64,000 bases of DNA from Hydra vulgaris (taxonomy: Eukaryota > Cnidaria > Hydrozoa > Anthoathecata > Hydridae). A program made the translations under genes and the position numbers. Location: contig NC_088921.1 in NCBI RefSeq assembly GCF_038396675.1, forward strand, positions 47,786,001 through 47,850,000, in the 5' to 3' direction. The notes under the pieces are model-generated. The model was not told the origin of the DNA and did not search any database. It was given only the letters and a program-made list of their open reading frames with translations. Of this stretch, positions 47,716 through 61,236 are shown piece by piece (within the stretch, counting starts at the first letter, position 1; the number at the start of each line of letters is the position of its first letter).

Positions 47716-48803
47716 CCTGTTGATATATTCGGAAAAACTTCAAACTCGAATACACAATCAGTAGTAAACGGATTAACAATGTCTCAAGCTAATAACACAT
47801 TTCTTAGAAGAGATGGACTAAATAATATGACTGATAAACTTGATATGAATGGTAATACAATAGAAAATGTTCCAGCTCCTATACATCCAAATGATGTTGC
47901 TACAAAAGATTATGTTGACCATATAGTACCTACTTTTCACTTTTTAAAAATAGTACCAGATTCAAGTTTAACATGTCTTGGATCGAAAAATCAATCTCTT
48001 CCACCAAGTACAGGTGATAAGGGAACAGATGCATATATTATATCATTTAATAACAATAACAGTGGTATCCTAAGAAAACTATGGCTAGCATTATATAAAT
48101 CTATTACTACTGGACCACCTGTAGCAGGTAACGTATTTCTTAAAATATATGCAGATTGCGAACTTTGCATAGGAAATTTAGCTTATACTACAACTAATAC
48201 TGGAATGGATACTTATGGTCAAGCCTGTGATTTACTGTGTTCTCCACTTGATGGCCCATTTTATGCTAACTCTTTGCAAGGATGTAATATGCATACTCCT
48301 ACTCAATTTGGAGGATATTTTACATTTGATATGCCATTTAAACAAACTTTAAAAATTGAACTTTATAACGCTACTGGAGCTGTTCTTAAACATGTTCTCC
48401 TCCTAAACATGCTAACAATATTGTAGCATTTTGGACTCTATACAACTATGGTAATTATTCATTATCTAGTGGATATGTATATGCAAATAATCAGTCTAAA
48501 TATAGTACATGTATTTTCATGTCATCTGGGTTAGAAGATTTTTATCTTACATCGGGGAATAGTACTAATCTTACTTCATTTAATAATGAAGAATCTGGAT
48601 TGTTAGCTCAAATAAACTCTAAAGGTACTACAGCACCATCAATTGATTCAGCAACTACTATCTCATTTTACAGAAATTTTAAAGATTCTATGCCTAGTGT
48701 TGGTTCAGGAAGAAGATTGGTAGTCACATTAAACTCTGGTGATGAACAAGTTGGACAATCTGGAAGTTTTCATGTCATTGGTGTAGCTTACTATTACAGT
48801 TAA
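47713..48803 (+). pseudogene. Fibre-like protein, possible receptor-binding spike
   Basis: The N-terminus has a tail-fibre-type repeat (MNGNTIENVPAPIHPNDVAT, then KDYVD). A beta-rich body follows, and after a frameshift near 48395 the C-terminal domain reads SSGLEDFYLTSGNSTN, then SFYRNFKDSMPSVGSGRRLV and FHVIGVAYYYS. The last part resembles the DUF2961 jelly-roll family (a G-x-E-D-[YF] motif, a central S-F-Y-R strand, an aromatic end), found in bacteria and some viruses. A surface protein that binds host cells would suit the last virion gene of the element. The family call is by pattern only. Confidence 0.45.
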
Positions 48804-48833
48804 AATCGATCATAAAAGTTATGGTCAATTTTA
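48801..48833 (+). terminator. 14-bp hairpin containing the last stop codon
   Basis: TAAAATCGATCATA and TATGGTCAATTTTA pair with two mismatches around AAAGT; the stop TAA is the first codon of the left arm. Confidence 0.5.
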
Positions 48834-48880
48834 TATCTTAAAATATATATAAAATTGTGGCTGGATAAATGGTCAAAAAT

Positions 48881-49116
48881 AAAAACAAGTCATTAGTAAA
48901 GTGGTATGGATATCCGGATTCGTTCAACTCACGAGTTGATAATAAAGAATTGATAAGTCTGAACTAATAGGACATGTTTTCTTTTACGCTTAAGTTAGAT
49001 TTCACTTGTGAAATTGATGTAACCATAATATATTAATATATTATGGTTGAGATAGTTGAAATCTGATATGAGAATATGGATAGGGATATAGTTGAAAAAA
49101 ATGTGCCAGAACCCCT
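48881..49116 (-). repeat. Polinton right TIR
   Basis: Inverse copy of the left end, finishing in CCCCT. It contains the palindrome ACCATAATATATTAATATAT and its continuation, also present at the left end. Confidence 0.95.
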
Positions 49117-49789
49117 TTTTTATACTACTAATATATAAAAAAAATATGTAAATTTTCAAAACATTTTTTAAATGATCAACCAACTTATAAAACCTTTAAC
49201 TATGAACTATAAAACAAAGTATAACTTATCATACAGTTTGCAAAAACTTGATTAAAAACGTAATATATTAGTTATTTCTTTATTGTATCTTTTTCCAAAC
49301 CCATAATACTTTTTTATTTTCTGTTGAAGAAATATAACTATATTTTGCAAAACTATATTTCCAAGAATGATACAATCATCTCAGGTATTTTGATTTGTAT
49401 TTACGAACGGCTTCTACGACTACTGAGTAGTCAATCTTATTTAATGATAGACAATCTTATTTATCCGATAGATAACTTATTTTTGATTTCATTAAAGACA
49501 AGTACAAAAACAACTCTGAGTAAAGGCAACTTTGTATGATAAAATTAGTCAAACACTGGGAGGTATCTAAAGCAGTTAATCAATTTTGATTTATTTGTTT
49601 CCTAGTTTATGATTTATTTATTTACGACTTTTTTTACTTCTTGTAGTAATATTTTTCATTTTAATCGGTATCTAAATAATTTAGATAAAAGCAAATTGAA
49701 TTATTCGATTTGCTTTTAGGATAATATCTGAAGTTTGATTTACTGTAAGTTCTTAGCAAATATTACGGTAACCAAGCAATTTTTATTTT
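49117..49789. other. Right flank of Polinton, no gene seen
   Basis: AT-rich. A 10-bp hairpin, AAAAGCAAAT and its inverse, lies near 49687-49717. Confidence 0.35.
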
Positions 49790-51060
49790 TTAAACTTTCA
49801 TTTCCGGAGGACAATTCGGATGTAATAGTTTATGCCAGCTACTAATAGCAAACAACTCTGTAAGCATTTGTAGTTTAGGATCTGCTTTGGTTTCTCTTTG
49901 AATGCCTAAAAGTGAAAGGGCTTTAGGAAATGCATATTCAGCCACAAAATTGATTTATTTTTCTAGCCCTTCGTCGTCACTAGGATCAACTAGGATCAAG
50001 GATTTTAACTAGGATAATAAGACATTATTTTTTTATTAAACTTAGTTTAGATCAAAAGAACATCCCAGTAATCGTAAAGTTATACACTCGATGCGAAGTG
50101 GCACTGTAGCATTTTAGTTGTTTAAAGGTTTTTTAAAGTGTACAGTAATTACGAAGCCGTTTAACAACAGCTTCGTAATTACTGTACACTTTAAAAAGGT
50201 GTCCTAATTAGTATGTTTTGTTGTGCAGCGTTTTAGAATTATAAGATATTAGTTTAAAGTCTTGTTTATTTGGCGTATTTTGTACAATGACTACCAATAT
50301 GCCTACAAGAATTGCATGGTGACTTGCAGAATTGCATGGTGACTTGCAGGTGAAGACTAATATCGGTGAAGACTTTAATCTCTTTGTTGGGATTAAAGTA
50401 TTCAACACATGAGTATGATGTCTTGGCGTTTCTTAGATTGTCAAATAAATGCTGGCACTCAAAGTTCGAGTTCCATAATAAATCTTTATGAAAAAAGTTT
50501 TGTAAAGAATAGGTAATTGTACTGAGTGTAGGGTGAAACGTTTTAAGTAGTTCATAAGTAAGTACGATCGTTCATAAACACTAAAGCTTTAGTGTTTTCT
50601 AGTATCGGGATGTTCTTGATATTATGACGTTTTTACGGATCAGGCGGCATCTTTTCTTTTGAAAATGTAAATCAAAAAAATTTGATTTTTCCTATTCCAA
50701 ATAAGCCTTTTTCAAAATTTAGATTTAAACCTCTCTGTTTAAATTTTTCAAATACTTTGTGTAATATTACATTGTTTTTTATTTGAAGCGAAAATTAGAA
50801 TATTATCTGCAATGTTCAAAGTTCCTTCTATATCTTTTAAAACTTTTTGAAAAGCGTTTTGTAGTTCCTCCGCGAAGTTTACTCTAACCTTAAGTCTTGT
50901 AAAACGTTTAACTTGAGTTTTTGATTAAACAGTAGTTATTTATCTGAATTCCGGTGCAAGTTCAAGCACCTAAAATGCCTTCATTAAATCTAGTTTTGAT
51001 AAAATGGCTCTAGTTGGGAATTGCCGTAAGCATTCACTCTTAATTTAAAAAAATTCACAA
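49790..51060 (-). pseudogene. Ty3/Gypsy reverse transcriptase-RNase H relic
   Basis: On the minus strand, broken frames from 51000 to 49800 give, in order, AFQKVLKDIEGTLNIADN with ILIFAS (the RT active-site region, in which the second Asp appears replaced by Asn), a YLFGIGKIKFF-like stretch, NFECQHLFDNL with EYFNPNKEIKVFTD (start of RNase H), and KALSLLGIQRETKADPKL from the integrase linker. A perfect 28-bp palindrome at 50130-50197 interrupts it. It cannot be the pol of the gag fragment at 31-32 kb by position, though it might belong to the same family. Confidence 0.6.
50130..50197. repeat. Perfect 28-bp inverted duplication, 12-base loop
   Basis: Arms 50130-50157 and 50170-50197 pair exactly around CGTTTAACAACA. 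Confidence 0.95.
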
Positions 51061-52629
51061 ATACAGAAATAAAAATAAATATACATTATACATAGCTATG
51101 AGTGACAAAAATTCAAAAACCTTATTAAAAATAAAACGATTGTACTAAAAAACATTTTCAGCTTCCAACAACTATTATTATGGTTTTTCAATTACTATGC
51201 TATAATTGTAGTTATGGTTTCCAACAACTCCTAACTAAAACGAAATGTGTGTCTAAAGTATCTAGCTTTTTCATTGATCTTATATTCACTACCAACAAAA
51301 AAATAAAATTTAGAAGAATTTATAATTGTTACTTGTTTAACCACGGATTGGTGGGTTATATTTAAGGTCGTCCCGATGAGATCTTAAAGGTCGAGTGATG
51401 TATCTGTCTTTTACCAACTTCCAAAGGAGAAATTTAAAATTTTGAGTGTCTATTAGAGGTCTTTGTTTACTTACTTCGCACATAACAGGTATAAAAAACT
51501 TTCTTACATCATATTGACTAGTAATCGTGTCCCCTTTTCAACATAAATTAAATGAACAAGACTTGTTGTTTTAAAAAAGATGTAGAACATATTTTTCTGC
51601 TCAAATATGCTGCAGTTCTTATATACTTTCATCTTAACAAACCCAGCTAGCATAAGCTAACTTTTGTCCAACTTATCTCAAATAAAATTACAACTTATCC
51701 CCTGTACTTATGAATTATGATTCGTAGAACTTTATTGACAAAGTTCTACGAACTTTTCTAACAAGTTAATAAACTAAAATCAAAAAATAAAAAAGTTAAT
51801 AAACAAAAATAAAAAAATAAAAATGTTAATAAACAAAAAGAAATAAGAGTAAGAAAACAATAAACAATAAATTTTTTTTGCCGGTGCAAAAAATTTACAA
51901 CGAATTGGATGTAAAGCTTCCATGAGAAGTCAGCGATAAGAGATTATCTGAGAAGACGTAAGTATAGGACTCAATATGATTGTTGACATTCATATAAATA
52001 AGAATGTTAAAATATTTGCAATGATGGTTAGCAGTAAACAATTGAGCTTTTTTTGGGTTAAAGTTAACTTGCACTGCAAATTTCGAGCTATTACAGGAGA
52101 AAGTTAACGTTCAAAATCTACTGCTAGTTTAAACCAATCAAAAATTAATCAAGACTGAAGTATATAGTTACATTTTCATTAAATGGAGTCACTTAAAGCA
52201 AGATCAAGTTAAGTTATGTCATAACCATAAGAAATTCTAATGTCAACAGGATACTGGACTTTTTCTGTGTGTTTAATACCTGTAATTTAAGATTCAAATA
52301 CCGGTATTTCAGTATTTTAACTGTTGCTTTTTTAATCATGTAAAAAGTATAATAAATAAAATAAATCTGCTGATATTTGGAGGAGAGTTTAGATATTTTA
52401 CTATAAGTTTATTTACCACATTTCAAAATAATGTTAGTGTGTAAATATGATAAAAACAAAATTTGTGTAAGATTGATAAAAAGAACAACTTATTTGTAGT
52501 CATAGGAAGCTCGCAGAAGACTTAATTCAGTCTTGTCATCGAGTGCCTATTTCTTGGACGTGTAATACGCATAAAAAATCAGTTGCAAACGTGGTATATA
52601 TGAACGTGTTACATATATGCCTTGTTATT
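51061..52629. other. AT-rich region without gene
   Basis: Holds a perfect 13-bp hairpin (TTCGTAGAACTTT and inverse) at 51721-51752 and a short tandem repeat of about 33 bp (GTTAATAAACAAAAA) at 51760-51850. Weak LTR-retroelement-like fragments may be present at 51380-51480. Confidence 0.3.
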
Positions 52630-54720
52630 AAAGTTTTTTTTTATCGATTTGTATTAAAATTACATTTTTTTATTCAAATTTAAAAAAATTCCTTACAGTT
52701 GTTTAATTTGATTATTGTAGTTTTTAGCTTTTTTCTCAGAGAGTGTTCGTTGTTTAATAGTGATTCGTTTCTGGAAACTAATTTGTTAAATAAATAGGGA
52801 CCACGATATCTAATTGAGAATTTCGAGAGTCTTGTTGTTTCAAAAGGTATCTTAATGTTGCAAGTTGCTCTTGTATTATATTTATTTATATTGTTTTTAA
52901 AAAAGTGTGCTGTAAAATTTTCTGGAACCAGACTTAGTTTATATTTAAACATGAAAAGTATATTTTGAAAAATATTTATTCTGTTGTCTGTTATTAAGGT
53001 AGTTTTTAAACCAATTTAAAGCTTGATTTTTTATACCATAGCTTTTTATTTTTGTTAGTAAAATCTCATGGCTGACGGTGTCAAATGCCTTTGACAAATC
53101 AATAAAGATCCCTAATGTGAATTTTTTTTTATTAAATGATCTACTTATTCTATTTGAGAGGTCAAGGATTGCATGCTCAGTTGAGTGTAGCTTTTGAAAA
53201 CCATATTGACCGTTATTGATAATTTTGTTAGTTTTTAAATATTCATTTAATTTATTATAGATTATTCGTTCTAGAAGTTTTGAGAATACCGAAAAGATAG
53301 AGATTGGTCTATAATTGTTTAAAGAATTGGTTTCTCCTGATTTATAGACTGGTATAATTTTAGAGATTTTTAGTTTATCAGGTACAATACCTGTTGAAAT
53401 TGATGAATTAATTATTTGGTAAATTGGATTATGTATCTCCTCAAAAACATCTGACACAACATTGCAAGAGATACTGTCGATTCCTGGGGAGTTAATTTTA
53501 AGTGATTTAATAGCTATTTCAAGTTCGTCTTGATTTATTTCATTGAAATTTAAAGAGCAGTGTGAGTCTGTTAAGTAACTTTTAAATGTATTATTTGGGC
53601 ATTGAATTTTCGATGCAAGTCAGCACCAATGTTGGCAAAGTATTTGTTAAATTCATTGGAAATATTGTTGTTTGATTCACTTTCATTAATTATTACTCAA
53701 GAAGGCATTTTGTTAACATTAAATTTACTTTTACCAATAATTTACTTCATAATGTCCCATGTCTTTTTTAAGTCACCATTAAATTTTTGTATTTGATTAC
53801 AGTAGTATAAATTTTTTATTTTTTTTATTTTTTCAAATAGGTTTTTGTAATGGTTGTAAAGGGATAGGTTTGTTTCGCTTCTATTTTTTAAGTATTTTAC
53901 GTATAGTTTTTGTTTTTGTTTTGAGGATTTGCTTATTTCTTTTGTTATCCATGGACAATTTAAATATTTTGTTTTTATTTCTTTTTCTTGAATTGGAAAA
54001 CTTTTATTATATTGTTGGATAAATAAATTTATAAAGTTAATGTACGCAGAGTTTGTGTTTCCTTGGTCACATTCTTGGTAGAACGTTTGCCAATTTGTTG
54101 CCGATCGCAAGTCCTTAAATTTTTGAGTAGACGTTTCATCGATAATTCTTTTATAACATAAGATTCTTGAATTATTAATTTTTGTGGAATTTTGTGACAA
54201 AGAGAAGTATATTGGAAAGTGATCTGAAATGTCTGTTTTTGTTATTCCTGATTTTAAAGAAGGATCTTGTATTGAGTTTGTTAAAATATTGTCAATAGCA
54301 ATAATAGATTTGGAAGTTACCCTGGTAGGTTTGTTGATAATGGGGAAGATATTAAGTTGAAACATGTCGTCAAAGAAATTTTTAGTAATAGCATGCTTGT
54401 TGTACATTAAAATATTTATGTTTATATCTCCAATTATGAATAACTTTTTCTGTTCTCTATTTTTTGTAATTATATGTTTCATATAATTTGAAAATTTACA
54501 AGTATCACCGTCAGGTGGTCTGTAGCATGTAGAAACTAAAAAATTCTTTGAGGCAGTGTTTATAACTTCCATTGTGAAGACCTCAATATTGCTATCAGAG
54601 TTTGAAAGATCATTTCTTATCTTAATGTTTAGATCATTCCTTATATAATTCACAATTCCTCCTCTTTTGCAAACTGATCTTTCTTTAAAAAATAATTTAT
54701 AGTTTGGAATTTGGAGATCA
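52630..54720 (-). pseudogene. LINE retrotransposon (CR1/Jockey type), internally deleted
   Basis: Read on the minus strand: an apurinic endonuclease domain (54653-53742: TCYRPPDGDTCKFSNYM, IIGDININIL, and TDISDHFPIYF with the Asp-His of the active site). After frame breaks comes the reverse transcriptase N-terminal half (53457-52945: KISKIIPVYKSGETNSLNNYRP, YGFQKLHSTEHAI, GIFIDLSKAFDTVSHEIL with the first catalytic Asp). It then jumps to a typical C-terminal tail (52952-52680: NTRATCNIKIPFETTRLSKF). The YADD box and several hundred codons are deleted at about 52950. An A-tail is represented by the T-run near 52635. A different family from the 17-27 kb LINE copies. Confidence 0.8.
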
Positions 54721-55483
54721 GGAGTTTTAATTACATAATAATTAAAATTAGTTATAGATTTATTACAAAATTATTTCAAAGGTCACGAGTATTTGTAAAA
54801 GATTATTTCAAAAATCCACAAGTAGAATCAAGAAGCTCTAGCATTCATTATCCAAGGTAGGAAACAATTTAACACAGGTCTACAATTACTCCAACCAATA
54901 AGGTAAAGAAGGGGTTAATAATTCGTGAAAAAAACCCTGCTTTCCTCTAAAATCTTTGACAAAGTTGCCTTTTTCAAGACAATTGTCTAATGCAGAGTAC
55001 TTCTACTGAAAATGAGAATTTTTATCAAGACACTATCTGCAGCTTTTACTCAACCAAAAACTCGAGGCAGGAAAGAATTTTAAATTACATCTTCTTCTAT
55101 TCCTTGTCTAAAATAGCGAGGTTTACAAGTCAGCAAGACTTGTAACAGGTTATACTGGATTACATATGTAATTGGCATTTGAACAACGATGATCTTAATC
55201 CTTACCTGAATACCACTACAACTGCTGTACTTACCAGTATATATCAGTTTAGAATACCATTTGATATACAAGTATAAAATATAACTATACTTGACATAGA
55301 ATACACAGTATAATATATATAAAACTGTGTATAGTATATAAAAAATTGTGGAGAAAATCGTGCTCCTAAATCTAGTGTTTATTTCGATACCTGATTGATA
55401 TATATAAAGTTTTTGATAATTTGGAGTATATTTACGGGAAGCTGTAATTTAAAATATTTCGCCGGGAAATATTTCAAGCGGCG
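54721..55483. other. AT-rich spacer
   Basis: No gene or clear element. A few degenerate frames near 54960-55260 are not recognisable. Confidence 0.3.
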
Positions 55484-56073
55484 CACTATGCATCGCTAAA
55501 CGGAAATAGGATTTTGTGCATACTATTTATTGATTTTTCGTATTTAAACTTTTTAAGTTTTTTTTTTTTTGCATTAAGTTTTTAATTTTCTTTTTAAAAA
55601 TTTATTTTTAGTTTTTTTAAACTTTTGATATTTTAAGGGTTTTTTTAAGGTTTTAAAAAACTCTTATTTTTGTTAAAATCCTTTCAAAGTATATGATAAG
55701 TGTTAAATTTCTATATTATTTTCATGCGAAATTAAAATATTCATATATTTAATTAAGTGTAAAACTAGAAATAGAAAAAATAGGTTTTTTCATAGCATTT
55801 TTTTGCTAATTTTTTGATTTCTTAAACATTGATTGATTTGAGCATGTGATCACAGAGGTCGTCTCGTTTTTTTTGAATAAAATATAGCTACTGCGAATTG
55901 ACTTCATTGCCATGCAAAAATATTCAGGCGACCTCTGTGACCTCATGCTTCAAAATCATTTTTACTACTTTGAGTTTTATTCAAAAATCGACTAAATTTT
56001 GTGAAGTAAATGAAAATTCCGTAGTTCAATAACATACAGTTCTACCTTGCAACGGTCTCTATAAACCATTAAA

Positions 56074-58281
<2,208 letters not shown>

Positions 58282-58640
58282 AAGCTATACTGCAAGAAGA
58301 TTCAGCTGATAAATGTTAAGGTAAATATTGGAGTAAGCTATGTGTATCTTTAAATTTAGATATTTAATGTTATTATTTTATTAATGATACATTTTAGGTG
58401 CTGGTGGTAGCCAATCTAATATTTCTGAGGTCTTTTTACATAATCAACACAGTGTGTTTTTTTATGCTAGCAAAAAAAAACAACAACTAATTGTCAGAAA
58501 AGTTGAAACATGAGAGTCCCATACTTTTATGTTTGAGGAAAAATTGCGTCAATTGACCTCAGATTGACTCAATTTTACCATGTTTTTGTTTTCCTCAAAA
58601 ATGTGTCTAAAGTCCTATTTCTACTAAGGGATGCATAGTG

Positions 58641-59901
58641 CAGTTCTTGAAGGCTTGTTGTGAATATTAAGTGTTGCTCCACATAAGAATTGCTGAGACT
58701 TGTTTAGAATGAAAAGTTTAATTATATTTCAATTATATCTATTTATTACAGTAGTTACAGTTTTTTTTTCTTGATTGTATAATTATTAGAATTAAGATTC
58801 GACAATAGATAATTTCTATAACCAAAAGCTTATATCTTAAACTATACTATTTATTACAATAATTAAACTTTTTAAAATTTTAATGTTTGTTGTTAAAAAA
58901 GTCAAAGAGTAATGGTTCGTATTAAGAAAAGAAATCAAATAAGTATCATTAAACCATGCAGCTGTAATTGATAAGCAAGTTTTAAAAAACGCTTTTTTTC
59001 ATAGCCACATATTGTTAAAAACCTATTTTAGCATCAGAACCTTTATTCTGAACTGAAGGGAATGGAACTTCTGGAGTATTTGTTTTACTTTTATTTATAG
59101 TAAAATACTTATGTTATTTCCTTTTTTATTTAACATGAAAATATATATTTTAGACAAGGTGCTGGTGCATGCTATTTCCTTTTTTATTTAATATGAAAAT
59201 ATAAGTAGGAGACAAAAAAAGCCTGTAACCCCTAAAAAAGATAAACTAATATACCAGACTTAGAGTTTTAAATATCAAAAACTATCGTTTTTATATTTTT
59301 ATAATCAAATATCGAATAAGTCCGAATAAACCGCCTAAAAAACCGGAATGAAACCGGTTTTAAAAAGGACCAGAATTTTTTCATAAATATATATATAAAC
59401 AAACAATATCTCATAATTGATGCTTTTTTAAAAAAAAATTCTTCAAAATGTTAAACGGTTCTCTAGTTATAAGGCTATTTCCTTTTTTTCTATCGGTGCG
59501 ACGCATGGTGCGGCGTTGCAAAAACAATTAATTTTCTGTCTTGTTGCTCACCTAAATATCTTTTTTGTATATTTTTTGACAACAGTGTCTATGATGAACT
59601 TGAGTTATTTTCTTAATTTATTTTATTTACTTTCAGAAAAACATAACTATTGAAATTTAATATAATGTCAACAAGGTCTTTATGAAAAGCCTAATAGCAT
59701 CAATGTCAAGACTTTTATTAAGCGCTATTGATGCAAAAGGATCATTTATGACTCAGAACAGTGATAAAACTTGCTGTAGGAGACAATAAAACAACTAATT
59801 GAATATGTTTTGATATCAGTTTGATGATATTAAATATGCTTTGATATTAATTTCTGTATGTTGTCGTATTTTAATTGGCAGGACTGTATATATGTGTGTA
59901 A
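58641..59901. other. AT-rich spacer with a short direct duplication
   Basis: No gene. A block of about 40 bp (TTCCTTTTTTATTTAAYATGAAAATATA) occurs twice, near 59115 and 59176, separated by AGGTGCTGGTGCATG. Confidence 0.4.
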
Positions 59902-60024
<123 letters not shown>

Positions 60025-60696
60025 AGCAAAGACAGTTGTTGACTTTATTTAGTGTTTAAGTTAACCCAGTACCGTGCCTAAAGCCCCATACCCCCCCCCC
60101 CCAGATTGGGGAAGGCCATGAATTTGAAGGGGCTCTTCTATGCAGTATGCAATAAAAATTTTTGAGATGACGATAAAACTAAAATTATGATATAAGTGTT
60201 TTCGTTTATTTATAACATTAAAACCTCTTATTAATATTTGCTAATTTTTTTAAGTTGCTAAACCTAACGAAAATTGTTATTGCTGAGTTAATGGACGTTT
60301 TATTTTAGTTAAACTTTCGTTTAGGACGTTTAGTTTTCGTTTAGTTTCGTTTACGCTAAACCTAATGAAAAAGATGCTATTGTCTTGCTAAGTTAATTTA
60401 CGCTTAAATTAAACTTTGGTTTACAAAACATTGAATTAACGTTTTTCACGTTTTTCACGTTTTTCACGTTTTTTTAATTGTATTTAGTAGCAAGAAAGCA
60501 TTCCAGTTGTCTACATTAAAACACTTTTAAGTAAGCTGAAATTTATTTTTTATAGAGTTTATAGATAATATATAGGTTACATTTTTGAGGTTAACTATTA
60601 TTGGCAAAAGATGATACTTTTTCTTGTTCATTACCTGATTATAACATTAATAAGAATATATAAAAGTCTTTATTATATCTTTTAAAAATCTTTTTT

Positions 60697-61222
60697 ATTT
60701 ACATGATGTGCATTCATGGTATTAGATTGTAATATAATGTGTTAAATGTATACAATCTATTAAATCTTTTTAATATTATAGATACAAGGTTTGGGTTTGA
60801 AATAAAAAATTAAAAATCTCTTTGTGTGCATATTGTTTTTAAATACTTCACACAATGTATTCTAAATATTATTTAAATGAATTTCATTATGTACCACACA
60901 TTTTTTTCCAATAATATAAGATTTTATTTAAAAATTAGATTTTTTTAATGTACAAAATCATTTGTTATTGCAAAAAAATGTGGTAGATAACGAAATTGAT
61001 TAAAATAATCTGTTGTTAACATCGTGTAAAGTATTTAAAAATACTTGTGCATAATGTGCATGTGCATACAAAGTGCATACAAATGTAAATACAAAGAAAA
61101 TCTTTTTTTTTTCTTTCAAACCCAAATCTTATCTATAATACTATTAAGTTTTTATAGATTCTATACATCTAACATATTGTATTACAGTCTAATATTATGA
61201 ATGCAAATCATGTAAATTTCTT
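60697..61222. repeat. 530-bp fold-back element inside the hAT transposon
   Basis: Arms of about 220 bp (60697-60920 and 61005-61222) are inverted copies at roughly 80%: TACATGATGTGCATTCAT on the left faces ATGAATGCAAATCATGTA on the right, and GATACAAGGTTTGGGTTTG faces its inverse. The loop is about 80 bp. It lies just before the transposase coding region. Confidence 0.8.
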
Positions 61223-61236
61223 TTTCATTTTAGATA

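Larger units (their letters stand above)
32679..49116. mobile_element. Polinton/Maverick (adintovirus-like) element
   Basis: A 16.4-kb element bounded by near-identical TIRs (32679-32940 and 48881-49116) that start with AGGG, as Polintons start with AG. It carries the whole hallmark set: retroviral-type integrase, packaging ATPase, adenain-type cysteine protease, protein-primed family B DNA polymerase, and major and minor capsid candidates. About 14 nonsense codons and 10 frameshifts mark it as dead, though the TIRs differ at only about 7 positions in 210. Two genes run leftward at the left edge and all others run rightward. A 6-bp target duplication was not found. Codon and base composition resemble the surrounding host DNA. 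Confidence 0.95.

Noticed and set aside
32673-49122. 6-bp target duplication around the Polinton
   Set aside because: ATAAAA on the left and TTTTTA on the right are not direct repeats; A/T-rich flanks give no reliable TSD.
60089-60102. Poly-C tract as a functional signal
   Set aside because: A single homopolymer near a transposon end, without a conserved partner; may be a sequencing artefact.
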